Source: Mesostigma viride (taxonomy: Eukaryota; Streptophyta; Mesostigmatophyceae; Mesostigmatales; Mesostigmataceae). Taken from it: 64,000 nt of DNA. The notes beneath the pieces were generated by a model that was given only the letters and a program-made list of their open reading frames with translations, did not search any database and was not told the origin of the DNA. The stretch is taken from contig RPFO01000154.1 in assembly GCA_009746045.1 (NCBI GenBank), forward strand, positions 7,965,693-8,029,692. The letters are read 5' to 3'. This document shows, piece by piece, positions 30,501 to 43,700 of this stretch (position 1 is its first letter; the number at the start of each line of letters is the position of its first letter). Made by a program: the position numbers and the translations under genes.

Positions 30501-31133
30501 CTGCCTCCCTGTCCCATTCCCCCCCTCCCCCGCCCCGTCCTCATCGTTGCTCTGTTGGCCGGCGTCGACCACCGGGTACCACGCACACGCGCGCACGGCG
30601 GCCGCCCGCATGCCCTCGTCCAGCTCCAGGGACCCTGTGCTGCCCTTCATGGGCAACCCGGACGCGTCAGGCATGCTCCAGCGGGCATCCACGTCATTGA
30701 GCACTTTATGGAAATCAAAGTCCACCCGGGGGTAGTCGATGCCCGCCAGGATTAGGCGCGGTTTCTCCCCTTGGTTGGAGGCCAGGGGGCTGGTCGCGGC
30801 CGGGCTCGTGCTCGGGTCGCCCTGCAACAAGGTCGTGGTGGGCAGGAGGTCAAGTGCCAGCGTGTTTTCTTGCAACGCGTCCGCTTGCAGCACACCCCCA
30901 TCCAACGCATCCCCTTGCAGCAGGGATCGAAGATGGAGGTGGGAGCGAAGGAGGGGCCGGGCCCCACGGTACCGGGTCGCACGGATGGGGTCCGTGTCGT
31001 CACTGGCAGGGGACCGGTCACTGTAGCCTACTCTAGCGGTACCGTGAGCCCCTTGCGGGGTCGTGTGCGTGGCAGGGGCCATGTAAGACGTAGCCGTTTC
31101 GGATGCGATCGGCGAGTGTGATGCCGTGACGGT
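24586..31133 (-). CDS. Sialidase-like BNR/Asp-box protein (5' end not found)
   Basis: Five exons join with matching phases: 31133-30016, 29013-28512, 26661-26454, 25751-25416 and 24719-24586 (2,298 coding bases, 765 codons plus TGA). Conserved features in order: HGSTMELLPGGEIVVAWHAG, NHSPVLFFDAESGILHLYHA, Asp-box-like TKDMGATW, GFAVTELSSGALAIVYNN, a full Asp box SLSEDGGRTWP, and ILQTPDGKIHVTYTYDSQTI. These match the plant/bacterial BNR_2 sialidase-like family (six-bladed propeller). The first visible exon starts at an acceptor (CCCCCTGCAG), so upstream exons are missing. Its middle is low-complexity. Exon 26661-26454 is the least certain. Substrate and location are unknown; sialic-acid cleavage cannot be assumed. 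Confidence 0.8.
24925..24968. repeat. (CACACT/CA)n microsatellite in last intron of the sialidase-like gene
   Basis: Short CA-rich tract with interspersed CT between exons 4 and 5 of the gene model. Confidence 0.85.
26788..26926. repeat. About 70-bp tandem duplication in an intron
   Basis: Two copies of a unit starting ATGACACGACATCCACATG and containing GGCTTGTGATGGCACCGTA, just upstream (in gene direction) of the exon at 26661. Confidence 0.75.
27041..28393. repeat. 47-50 bp minisatellite, about 28 copies, inside an intron
   Basis: The unit contains AGGCCCACCG, CCCATGACTGTTCC and GGTGATGAAACAGAAGCCGG. Most units are 47 bp and some have a 3-bp insertion (CGC, ACA or ACG). Because 47 is not a multiple of 3 and no stop occurs on the minus strand, all three minus frames are open for over 1.3 kb; these are not genes. 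The unit resembles the 5' splice site of the preceding exon. Confidence 0.95.
29345..29880. repeat. About 23-bp minisatellite in the first visible intron
   Basis: Variable units of AAGCAAACCCCACACCCACC type; read on the minus strand each contains GGTGGGTGTGGGG, like the donor of the exon ending at 30016. Long open frames across it on both strands are artefacts. Confidence 0.9.
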
Positions 31134-32530
31134 CTGCAGGGGGCGAAGCAAGGCACAGGGGGAAAAATGGTGACGGATGGGATGGGGACATGGGAGCATA
31201 TCACACACATGACATAACAACGGGAGGGAGAGTGGTTTCCTTGCAAAGGTTTAGCACAGCAAGCACAGAAACCAACTAACCCCTTGGCATGGTTGGCTAG
31301 AACCAGGAAGAGGAGGGGCCATGCTCATGAAGCCTGCGAGTGGGGCACGCCGTACACATGGCTGGGGCACGCCGTACGCATGGCTGGGGCACGCCGTACG
31401 CATGGCTGGAGCACGCCGTACGCATGGGTGGGGCAAATACAGGCAAGGGGGGGCATGGGGGAGGGGAGGACACGCGCGCGAGTGGTAGCCGCGGTGAGGG
31501 AGGCAATGCTAGTAAACCGGGCAGAGGACAGAACTCGCGAGATGGGCCGTGTCACGCACAGGGGGCATGCTGCACGGGATCAGGGGACCAGGGTGTGTGC
31601 CGCCGACAACTCGTGGCCTAGGACTACGCGGTGGACGTTGAACGTAACCCCGTGTCGTCACGAGGTTGCACACGACATACACGCTGTGACTTCAGCCATG
31701 CGGTTGAACGTAAGACACAAGCGTGTTTTTTGTCGTTTTAAAAGAATCATTCTTGGCGTGAGATACGAGAAATAAAATGGAAGGCATTCCACTGCGCTGA
31801 AACGTGCAGAGAGCGGACGCGCCAGTCTGTGTAGCTTACCGCGAGGAAAATAGTCGCCATAAAAGCGCTGGTTACTGCCAAAAAGAGCCCTTGGCATTTT
31901 ACCAGCGAAACAGGCCGCCAACGCATCGCAGAGAACCCTGTCAAGTGCCTTGCCGCAAATCTGAATAGATCATCCGTCTGCCTTCATCTGTGCGCGCCTC
32001 GGTTCGTCTCCTCTTGAAAGCACCTCGATAGCGTGCGGCTGTGCCTAAACACTGGTTTCATTAAAATGCACCGTCTGGTGGAGTAACGTTTCCTCGAGCT
32101 AGTAAGATAATAGTTACACTACTACCGTTAAAATGCACCGCTAATACAACATTGTCCGCCCAAGAAGAACAGCTGAAGCATTTGCGGGCGACAAGTTCAA
32201 ATCCGAAACGCCCATATCATGGCCGCACAGCCGGCCTTGGCCGCTTATCGGCACTGGGATCAGCGATGTGCATCTCCTTGGAAGGGCGGCACGTGTGTGT
32301 TTGATCGTGACACCACAACCAGTTGTAACCAGTATTCCTCCACACTAGTGCGCTCGCATGGTCGACCGCCACGCAAGATGTACAGAAGTTTCGATAGCCA
32401 CCGCAGACGCATGGATTCCTCATTCCTGGTCAGACGTGCAACTTCACGCCACCATACCGGTAGGGCCCATACCGGTATCAACCACTCTGGTTACTTGCAA
32501 CTCTCAGTAAGATGAGTCCAGTAAGTAGAG
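31134..32530. other. No gene recognised; small tandem repeat
   Basis: May hold the missing 5' exon(s) and promoter of the sialidase-like gene, but none could be identified. GTACGCATGGCTGGGGCACG-type units (22 bp) repeat about four times at 31341-31432. Confidence 0.45.
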
Positions 32531-33124
32531 CTTTACTCACTGGACCCGAGTGCGGAAAGCAATTTGTCGCCACGCGGGCTGCTTTTCGCCCACGAGGGCC
32601 GGCGGCCCGAGTGGTGCGAAAAGCAGACCGAGTGGCGACAAATTGCTTTCCGCACGAGGGTCCAGTGAGTAAAGCGGCTTGTCCACTTTTTTAGCCCACG
32701 GACCGGAATCAAAGGATATTTGACAGATTTCGGTGATCTAAGAGATAGAATCTTCTCTGTAAGTCTTAGAATTCGCACTAACACAAGAGAATATCAGTCG
32801 CCACTCAAAGAATCGGATCTACCCTGGATCTACTCGGGTTTGGAGCTCCGAAACATCACCACTCGGGCCGCCGGCCCTCGTGGGCGAAAAGCAGCCCGCG
32901 TGGCGACAAATTGCTTTCCGCACTCGGGTCCAGTGAGTAAAGCGGCTTGTCCACTTTTTTAGCCCACGGACCGGAATCAAAGGATATTTGACAGATTTCG
33001 GTGATCTAAGAGATAGAATCTTCTCTGTAAGTCTTAGAATTCGCACTAACACAAGAGAATATCAGTCGCCACTCAAAGAATCGGATCTACCCTGGATCTA
33101 CTCGGGTTTGGAGCTCCGAAACAT
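32531..33124. repeat. Fold-back structure: 85-bp perfect inverted repeat plus two 182-bp direct repeats
   Basis: 32531-32615 is the exact reverse complement of 32858-32942. A shorter imperfect partner arm (32616-32674) adjoins the left arm, so a strong hairpin can also form locally. A 182-bp unit follows each right arm (32675-32856 and 32943-33124) and appears identical between the two. No coding capacity. It could be a fold-back or MITE-like element that has been tandemly duplicated. Confidence 0.85.
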
Positions 33125-36100
33125 GGAAACGTAGTGTTTAGTGCCAGGTGGTTGGGGCGTAGTGAATCCCAGGTTCTTGGGGCGCGACAGCCGTAGATTT
33201 CAGATCTTAATGACGGTTACGCAATCTTGACCTTAGCCTGCACCCTGGCATCTCGTCGCGGGTCCTCGTCGCGGGTTCGCCGCCCTGGGCCTGCCGCTGC
33301 GATGGAGGATTCATGACCCAGGGATCCAGGATCTTCCTGAATAACCCACAGTTGTGTATCAACCTGTAGTTTGCGATTCCACGAAGCTGGGCATCTATCC
33401 GGTCCATCCGTCATCACCAGAGAAGGAATCAGATTTGGGCAGATTTGCTGGTGCGGAAGTTTGGAATCTATTAGGGGTGTACGGCAATTTAGTGAATGCA
33501 AGGCTAGAATCCCGTTGCAGCCATCCGTCTACATGAATCCAGGGACGTCTTCTGACAGGATTTAGGTATTCCGGTTTCGTAACTCCCCGGGCCCTTGTTA
33601 GTTGGTCCACGTCACATTGCCCCGATAAGTACCACCGGTACTCAAATCCGCGGCTCCATGTATATACGGCCCCCGGCCACTATAGATTCTGCGCGGCCCA
33701 TGAGCGGCGAATCCCAGGGAGTCCCCGGACGTATAGTAAGTCCCAATACGAAAGATTCTGCGGTTGACAAGAACCTGGTGGAATCTTTCCGTATCCCGCT
33801 CCCGCTCCCGCGCCCATACAGCTGACTGACTGTAGCCGGTGCCCTAAATCCCCGGGTACATTCAAGTGTATGAAGCCAAGTGTTGTAACGGAAGATTCCG
33901 CCGTTAACCAGAGGGAATCGTTCCCGCTCCCGTGTGGGAACACCACCACCACAACAATAGATTCCGTCGTGGATGCTGGCGGACGGAAGATTCCATCAGC
34001 GCTCCCAAAAAGCTGGGTTGCTTAGCGCCGATCCAACGGTCAGAAACGCCCACAAAAAAAAAAGGCGACGCCCAGACGTAAAAAAAAAACCTGAAGCCCA
34101 AGAGGGAAAAAAAAAAAACGCCTCATAAAAAGCGCCAAAACAGAGCGCCCGCTGAACCCGTCGACGTCCCCCCCCCCCCCACGCTACGCTCGCCCACCCA
34201 CCTCCCCCAACTCTCCGCGCCGCTTAAACCTCCTCCGCTTGCCATGGCCTCGTACTGGGTTTCTGGAGTCGAAATCGGACGGTGGCAAATCTCATCCACG
34301 GCTGATAAATGGCGCGCGCCGAGGATAAACATTTCAAGGAAAGGCTAAACGTTTCAAGGAAAGGCTAAACGTTTCAAGGAAACGTTTCGAACTTTAAAAG
34401 TGACATCCTACGGCTCGAAACGGCGGGCCGAGATCTAGACGGTTGAAAATGCGCGTGCGACAAGCAATTTGTTCCCCCCGTGACAATAAACGAAATGGCG
34501 CACTGCTTACCACCAAAAGTGGACAAGCAGTTCAAGTTGTCTGCTGTCGCAACTGGCATGCATGTTGAAATCTTGGGCAAAAATATAGCGGCGTGGGAAT
34601 ATCAGCGCGGGATTGAAGTCAATACTGTAGACCGACTGACTAGGAAGGGACTGATGCGTGATGAGGCCTCATCACTGTCTTCTAGAGTGTCTTCTGTTTA
34701 GAACGGGATTCGGACTGGGGATCTGATCTTGGCGCAGTCCCGACATGCCAGCTATTGTTGTCACTAGTCAGTAGTCACAACTCACTAGTCTGCTGCCCAG
34801 TGCCCATGTGCGGCGTGGGATACAACAAATAAGGGTAGCTAACTACCCGTCGCGTCGCCGGCAGGGTTTTCTGAGGCCGAGGGTTTTCTCATGCCTGCTT
34901 CCTGTCGGTTGTCGGCCTGTCGCCCACTTGTTCAGTTGTTCGTGCATGCAGACAGGCTGGGATTTTACCTGACACCCCGACTATTATGAGAGCTATTCAA
35001 ATGGGCTATTTATTGCTCTGAAAAATGAAAATTGTGCTATGTTTCCTATTCGCACCACCAGACTGCCAGCAGACCGCAGACGCGTGCGGCGTGTTCCTAG
35101 CCAGGGGCCCAGGCCTGCCACGCCTTCGAGTATGCGGCACCGAAGTCAGAACGCCGAGGCTCGCCTCTGCCATACGTTGGGCGTTTATTCCCAGTGGGGC
35201 AACCGTTGCCATGGCCGCTAGTGGCACCTGTGAATGGTACCGAAGATTGAATGACGCCTAGCAAAGGGATGTCGCGCGGATGTTCGTTGCTTTAGGAGAC
35301 AGCAGGAGAGGGTCTGAGGGCAGCCGACTTCTTTCATTCGGCCGCGGGCGGGCGAACACGCGCAGGCCTGAGATCTGATTTTGCTGGCGTTTGAAAGGTT
35401 GGCTGCATCTCAGTTGGTATGTATTTTGTGTCCCCACGATTAATACAATTGCGTACTGATACCGGGTAGTCGCAGCCTGTAAAAATATGCAAGGCATCGC
35501 AATGTGGTCATTGATGCCCGCAAACGATCGGCTTTGTAAATGCCATTGCATGCCTTATCAGCTGATATGATGAATACCGGGGGTTGTGGATACGCGTGAC
35601 TGAATACTTTGGAGGATGCTACCGTTGATAATACAAGCGTTTCCCGCCCCTTTACAGATTATTTCATGGCATACTATCAGCGCTTGTTTCGCGGCATTGT
35701 GTGTATATTCAAGGCAGTACATGTAGCGAAATTCTTCGCGCATGCGCGCGAGCGGCCTTAAAGGCAGGGTTCGCAACGTCTCTGCGCTGATTCCATGTCA
35801 TAGCGCTCAAGTGCGAGAATAATATCTTTCTTTGGCCTTGGAAAATCCTTTACAGGAATGTCTTCTGTGCTTTTGATGGTTGTTCCCGTTCTTCGATTAT
35901 TCTTCCTTTTCATACCCATCGCCTTGCGTTGCGCGTCTCAGCCTGCCTTAGTATAGCCCGGGCTGCAGTCGCCACAGCTTGTTATTGCCGGGCACAGCGA
36001 GTGTTTATGTGCATAGTTGCGGCATTATGTATCGTCACGACTTTTACCCATGAGACCACTGTGCGATCAGTTTCGTGCGTTTGTCTTGACGACGCCCGAG

Positions 36101-37716
36101 TATGCTGATGGCTGAGGCTTACTGCTCAGCCCTATTTTGGCATAACACTCCTAGTTCTGGTAAGTTTTAGTTTCAGTTTGTTACAGTGTCATACACACCT
36201 GGTCAGGTTCCTGTTCAATGTGGCTGTCTTTCATTATTCCCAGGTATTACATTTTCTCGATACATGTTACAATGGGAGAAAGGGCATATTACTTGATACT
36301 CCTCAAAACAGGAACATGGGAAGATGGTGTGTTACATGTTTTGAAGCACATGTTTCCCTTTTTGTATCATATTGCTGTCAATAACCCAATTCCTGCGCGA
36401 TCATGTCCAAGTTCTTGGAGTTTTGACACGGGAGGATCTTCTAGGGCTGTTCTGCTGTGTTTCCTCGCCGCTTTCGCTTTCTACCAGAATTCTGGCTATG
36501 CTGGAAGGAGCAGCATAGGCCTGTCTCGCCTCTCCCTTCTCATCGGCCATCTGCGGTGGCCTTACTTTCCATTTGCGGGTCTGCAGGTGAAACCCTACGC
36601 GGCTCAAGCCTTTCTTGGCACTGATTCTGCCACTGGACAAGCGGCTCAAGCCTTTCTTGGCACTGATTCTGCCACTGGACAAGCCAGATAGCCCCCACGC
36701 TCACCCAATCAGCGGTCGGATGTCCTGGCGTACGAGGAGAAAAGTCGCGAGCATGGGCGTGCGGCCATCATCCCCAGGGGTTATGTGGGGTTAACCCCGC
36801 CAGAGGGTTCAAACATCCCTGTCGCTTCCAGAGAACACAGCGCACGCTGAGTATGCCTTGTCTCGCTATTCTTGTGCGGCGGGGAGATGGGGCAGTTTTG
36901 CAAGCAGAATTTTTCCTTAGGTAGCATCCCTGGGCTCTTAGGTATCATCCCTGGGCTTGGCTTCGTCATCACCGCTAGTTTTGAAGAGTGGACCTGGACC
37001 ATGCCTTCCTGGGACGCTATCGATCCAGCCACCCTCTGGTTGTTGGGTGAGCGGAGGCACCAGCCACACGCGGGCACGACAAAGCCGACCTGACACAAGT
37101 GGACAGGGGATGGTCACGTTAATTTGTATGCGAGTCAACACACATGGAGCGGGGAAGTGGAGCTGACGCGGGAGCAGCCCGGTGTCCCCATCTGAAGTCG
37201 TAGCTACTATATACCTTAGGATATTCTCTGCACAAGTCAGTGAGCGCGTGTCCTTTGCGGTCACGCCACCGTTGCCATTCTTGGGTGGCTCTTGCTGGAA
37301 GTGCAGCTGCGTGTGCCATTGGTAGACCCGCTCGCGCCCACCGAGGTGCACACGTACAGGTTCCCGACCGCATGTCGCGTGGGGGTTCCTGTTAGGGTCT
37401 TAAGTAGCGGCCGCGTTTGCCTTTGAGGGGTTTTGTGAGACAGAGGAGGGAGGGTTCTGTGGCGGGAAGGAGCTTTCTCATTCGTTTTTTCTTTAGACAA
37501 TCACTAGGACAGGCAAGGAGGAACTCGGACCTTGCCCGAACAAACGAGATACTTTACCCGCTGATAGTGGAGCGGGCGGATTCGGCTCGCTGTCAGGAAG
37601 CAGGTGTGCATATCTTCTTTCTGCGCTTCTGCCGGGATAGCATCGTGGGTGAGAAGACCACCCAGCAAAGTCTTTTAATTGCGGGCAAAGGAACCTGCCT
37701 GTGAGAACACATTACA
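33125..37716. other. Long intergenic region without recognised genes
   Basis: Contains diverged blocks with AGATTCYG...GAATC motifs (about 33680-33995), A- and C-runs at 34050-34180, three copies of a 20-bp unit AAACGTTTCAAGGAAAGGCT (34324-34386) and a 42-bp tandem duplication (36599-36683). Short open frames show no domains. The promoter of the SAC9-like gene should lie at its right end, but no clear core element was seen. Confidence 0.5.
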
Positions 37717-40700
37717 ATGTCGTTTACGACGCTGTCATCGAGCGGCTCCTTCTCTTCAAGCTCAGGCGCAACGCCACCGCCCGCGCCATCGTCCGGGTCA
37801 GGGTTGGCGGGCCTGTCCTCGCGCCGCAACTCCATGCAGGCACCCATGCGTGAGACTGCAGTGGTGGTGGTGGAGCTGGCGGAGATCGAGCACACGTTCC
37901 TCATCGTGAGCCTCGCCACGCGCAACGACACGCAGGTGGGTGGGTGGGTGGGTGGGTGGGTGGGTGGGTGGGTGGGTGGGTGGGTGGGTGGGTGGGTGGG
38001 TGGGTGGGTGGGTGGGTGGGTGGGTGGGTGGGTGGGTGGGTGGGTGGGTGGGTGGGTGGGTGGGTGGGTGGGTGGGTGGGTGGGTGGGTGGGTGGGTGGG
38101 TGGGTGGGGTAGCAGAAGGGGGTTGGTGAATCGAACGTCTGGGATAAGGAAAGGAAATTCTCCTCACAACGTGCAACGACAAGGAGGTGTTCATTTGGGT
38201 GGGTTGTGGTGGTGGCCCGTCCATGGGGTGGCATGGATGTGCGGGTAGTATGTGACCACACTGGTGGCGGGGAATGTGTGCGACAGTGCCGATGATGGTG
38301 AACATGTGCGAGATCACGGTTGCATGGCTCCCTGTGACCTGAGCCCCACACTACCCACTCGAAACAGCTTCCTTGTCTTTTTTCCTTCGACCTTTCTCCT
38401 TGTGCATGTGTTCTCTCGTATCTTTGCTCCCTTGTCTGTTTCCCTTGGACCTTTCTCCTTGTGCACGTATTCTGTCTAATCTTTGTATGCAGTGTCCCCC
38501 CCTGTGTCTACTCCACTGCCTCTGCATCCTCTGACATCTCCCTCAAGCTCCGTCGCATACATCTATCTCATCTCTCACGCAGATCATCATGCCTGACCTC
38601 CTCACTTCGCCTGTCCACATCACCGTGGCACATCCTTGTCTCCGTGTTCTCACCCCTGTAGACAGCTCCATGTTCTCACCCCTGTAGACAGCTCCATGTT
38701 CTCACCCCTGTAGACAGCTCCGTGTTCTCACCCCTGTAGACAGCTCCATGCTCTCACCCCTGTAGACAGCTCCATGTTCTCACCCCTGTAGACAGCTCCG
38801 TGTTCTCACCCCTGTAGACAGCTCCATGTTCTCACCCCTGTAGACAGCTCCATGTTCTCACCCCTGTAGACAGCTCCGTGTTCTCACCCCTGTAGACAGC
38901 TCCGTGTTCTCACCCCTTTAGACAGCTCCATGTTCTCACCCCTGTAGACAGCTCCATCTTCTCACTCCTCTAGACAGCTCATTATGGTCGAACCACTGCC
39001 GGGTTTGCTCACCTTCTTCTCTGGGTGCATCCTTGCCTTCATCTGTTTTTGTGCCCCTCTTGCAGCTCGTCACAATCGACCCGCTCACGGGATCACTCCG
39101 CTGCACGCGCACCACCGGGCTGGACCAGTTCTCGTCCGAGTCGGAGGCGATGGGCTTCTTGGCCATTGTCTACGGGCGGCCCAAGAACATGGTGCGGGCG
39201 CGGGCGATACTCGGGTGAGTGGGTTGTCGCATTCATACGCGGGTGAGTGGGGCGGGCGCTATGGGGATGGGCAATACTTGGGCGAGTGTCGCCTCTGGGA
39301 TGGGAGCGTAGGACGTGGCTACACTTGATTTGGCCAGCAACATATACGTATCTGTGTGGGCTCGGATTGTCACTATTTGTGTAACTACTAGTTATGTGTC
39401 GTTGGCATCGCTATCATGTAGGTGTCTATCTGGGCTCGGATTATCACTAATTGTGTATCTACTAGTTTTGTGTCGTCGGCATCGCCATCGATTTATGAAG
39501 GCATTGAGTATGCGGGTTGTGACAAGGCTGTGCGGTGCTGCTTTGCTTGTTCATCCTGGCGGCCGGCTTGCTCGTGACGTGTGAGGGCATGGGCACGGGC
39601 TGGCCCACGTGGGTTGTTTCTTACGCGAGCAAGGAGGTGCTTTTCATGGGCTTCCAGCAACAAGGGGTCTGCAAAGTAGACCGGCACCCCGGGCTTATCC
39701 TAATCCACCTCACCGTGCCATCTGCATGGTGACAATAACCGCCACTTTCCCTCCCTAATGTTTTGTGGCTGTATCTGGCGTATGTTTTCCCATTTCAAGC
39801 AACCCTAATGAAACCAATCCAAACAAACCGTGCCAAATAAAGAGACCAGACCAGTTGAAACCAACCCAAACCCGACTGGCCCCCAGCAACCCAAACCCAA
39901 CCCAACCCAACCCAACCCAACCCAACCCAACCCAACCCAACCCAACCCAACCCAACCCAACCCAACCCAACCCAACCCAACCCAACCCAACCCAACCCAA
40001 CCCAACCCAACCCAACCCAACCCTAACCCACTTAGCCCCAACTAGCCCCAACCAACCCAAACCCAACCCAAACCTACCCCCGCCTACCACCCGTGGCTAT
40101 GTCGTGCAAGTAAGTATCGTTGTTTCCCCTGGTTTTGTTGCGTGGGCTCATGCATCCCCCCCCCCCCCCCCCCCCCCCTGCAGCTACGCGGTGCTGAGCA
40201 ACGTGGCGCTGCTGCTGCTGGCCACCAAGGTGCGCCCAACGGTGGAGCGGCTGCCGGGGGGGCACGCGATCCTGCTGGTGGCCGAGAGCCAGTGGGTGCG
40301 CATCCCGCTCAAGTGAGTCGATAAGTTAATGGAGCCTGGGTGCACGTTGGCCGCATCCGGCTCAAGGACGTCTATAAAAGAAGTTGATAATAATTCGAGA
40401 AAGTTTGTATGGACTAGGAGGAAAGGGGGTGGTTGCGCAAGAGAGTCCATAGCCCTGGAACACGGCCTATGGAAGACAGCTTACTTAGGAATGCGATAGC
40501 TGCGCAATAGGGGGCCACGCGGGCACCGGCTTTGGGATGGGTGCGATAGGGCACAGAAGGGACCGGATAGGAGTACGGAATGGGTGCTGTTGGGTGGGAA
40601 GGTAGGCGGATGCGAGGGCAGGCAGGCAGGCGTGCACGCAGGCACGCACTGGTTAGCTGCCCCATGCATGGCAGATTGCAGATTGCAAGCATGATGCGCG

Positions 40701-43700
40701 TGAGACGCTTGTGCAGGGTGCCTGGGCCCGTGTATGGGTGGGCCCGTGTTTGAGTGCCGCAGAGAGGGAATATTATAACCCCTGCCGCAGCAACCTCGGT
40801 ATGATGCGTTCCCATTCAGATGTTGGCTGCTGGCATTCTTCCTGCGAAGGGACATTTTGTCTCTCCCACCAAGTTGTCTCTCCCCCCCCCCCCCCCCCCC
40901 CCTCTCATTTTCCCCCCCCCATCTCCCCCGTCCCTTGGTTCTCACTTTCCCCTCTGCCTCCCTTCCCCCCTTGTCATCCTCCCCAGTTCCCTTATGCCGT
41001 CTATCCTTCTGCCCCCTGCCCCCTGGCCCCTGCCCCCTGGCCCCTGCCCCCTGCCCCCTGCCCCCAGGTGGCCGCTGGCACTCACACGGGACGAAGCGCG
41101 CAACATGGCGGACCTGATGGCCATTGAGATGGCCGGCTTCCACTACTATTGTGAGACGCTCGACCTGACGCGCCATTTTGGCTTCTCGGGCGGCGGCGTG
41201 CTGTGCGAGGAGCCGATCCGGTTTGTGGAGCCAGACCCTGAGTTTGTGTGGAACGGGTGGCTGTCGACGCACTTTGCGGCGGCGGGCCTGCGGGAGCACT
41301 GCGTTGCGCTCATGCAGGTGAGGGGGGGGGGGCACTGCGGGGATGCGGGGGAGCAAGGGGGTGGTGGCTCATGCTCATGCAGGTGAAGACGAGGGTTGAG
41401 TGGGGATGCGGGTGAGGAGGGCGGGAATGGGCAGCCATTGCCTTTCTTGGGTGGGGAGAAGGGGGCAGGGAGCTGGGCGGGGAAGGGGAGGGTGGTGGGG
41501 GCAGACTAGCACGGTGCTGGGAGCGATGCGAATGAGGGAGGGGAAGGGGGGGTAATGGACCAAGGAAGGAGAATGCTGCAGATGAGGGAGGGGAAGGGAA
41601 GAGATGGGGGGGGGGGCGGGGGAGGAGGTCAGGAGCGATGGGTGGCGGAATAGGGGAATAAGCAGCGCTTGGCAGTTGTAATGGAAAGGGAAGACCAGGG
41701 AGTACACCAGGGAAGGGGAGGGGAGGGGAGGGGAGGGGAGGGGAGGGGAGGGGAGGGGAGGGGAGGGGAGAGGTTAGGAGGGGAGAGAAGGGAAGGGAAG
41801 GCGGAAGGGATTGAGGTAAGGAAATGGGAGGGGACACAGGGAGGGTAGTACAAGAAGAGAGATGGGAAACTCAGGAGCATGTAGAGGGGGGCATATGTGA
41901 GGCGAAGGATCCAAGGAGGAGGGGCTTGGGCAGAACTTCCAGGAGGAAACATTCATGCAGGGGGCGACATACTTTGTTCAGCTAGCTGGGCCTACTGTAA
42001 GTTACATTCTAGTGTGCATTCGATGGCGCGCTTGTGTAATCAATACTTAATTTGGATCAATTTCTTATGGTTATGATCATTCTCTTGCGCCTGCCACCAG
42101 GGCCTTGCCGAGTGCCGTGAGCTGATGGACGCAGAGCAGCGCCAGAAGTGGATGGTGTGCATCATCGCGCGCCGCAGCTGCCTGCACCCGGGCACGCGCT
42201 ACAACGCACGCGGGCTCAACCATGTCGCCAGCACAGGTATGTGTGTGGGTGTGGGTGTGGGTGGGGGGTGGGGTGGGGGGGGCTGTTAGGGAAGGTGGCA
42301 GTGTAGAGGAGTATTGTGTTAAGCCACGCGCTACAAAGGGTGTGGGGGGTGGGGGGAGGGTGGGCGCGTCTTTGCACCTACTCGTCCGTCATTGTTGTAG
42401 CCTTTGAATGCATGTAGTAGTGCTTTATGACCTTCCAACAGAGGCGCCTGTTTAGCTCATGCTTCCTCGCCTGTCTGTTTGTTTTCTTGCTTGCCTATGT
42501 TGTTTTGTGGGCCACCGTTTGGTCTTTTGCTTTCTTGCTTATCTGTTCTTTGGTGGCCCACCTGCCGCCTCTTGCAGGCAACGAGGTGGAGTGCGAGCAG
42601 ATTGTGTGGGTGCCTCCCGTGACAGGTGGCGACGTCCCAGGGAGCGCCGCGTCCCGCGTGCCCTTCTCCACCTACATCTGGCGGCGGGGCACCGTGCCCA
42701 TCTGGTGGGGCGCGCAGATTAAGTCCACCGTCAAGGAGGCAGAGATCTACATCGCCGAGAACCCATACCGGGGGTCGGCCGAGTACTACAAGCGGCTCGT
42801 GCGGCGCTACCGCGACTACACAGGCGAAGCAGGCGGGGAGGGGGGAAGCGGCCAGGCCACGCCGGCCGCTGGAGGAGGTATGAGCCGGCTTTCATGTGTG
42901 GATAGCTAGTTGGGGCTCATATATTGTTGCTGTAGTAAATTATTGGCCACAGAAGGAGGTCCTTGTTGGCTATGTTTGCGGATAGGTTATACCTCTGCTG
43001 TTTGCTGCTGCCATACGGTATATCTGTATATGGCGATTATACGAGTGGCATATAGTAGCAATTTTTACTTCAAAAGGTCCAAGGAGCAAGAAAGCACCTC
43101 ATGGTTGCCGCCTCCTTGTGCGTGTTTTTTTTTGCTTGCTCAGCGTGCTTGGCGAATTGGGTCGCTTCTTCTCCGGTGGTCACACGCTAGTTGTTAGACG
43201 CTCACATGCCAGGGGATGCCACCCAACCCTGCCAGAAGCGGCCAATCTGGACGGGTCGGATCCCATTGTTCCCGCAAGCAGCTACCCAGCCACACCATTA
43301 GCCAAGCAATGACCCAGCCACACCATTAGCCAAGCAATGACCCAGCCACACCATTAGCCAAGCAATGACCCAGCCACACCATTAGCCAAGCAATGACCCA
43401 GCCACACCATTAGCCAAGCAATGACCCAAGCACACCATTAACCAAGCAATGACCCAAGCACTCCATTGACCAAGCAATGACCCAAGCACACCATTGACCA
43501 AGCAATGACCCAACCATCCGCTCACTCACACCACCTGCTGGGGACCTTCATGTCTCCTACACTCCCCCCTCCCCCCTCCCCCTCCCCCCTCCCCCTCCCC
43601 CCTCCCCTCCCCCTCCCCTCCCCCTCCCCCCTCCCCCTCCCCCCTCCCTCCCCCCTCCCCCCTCCCCTCCCCACCCCCTTCCTTCAATCCCAGAGCCCAA

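Noticed and set aside
39895-40024. Interstitial telomere-like repeat
   Set aside because: CCCAA/TTGGG is not the plant TTTAGGG or algal TTTTAGGG telomere unit, and it lies inside an intron.
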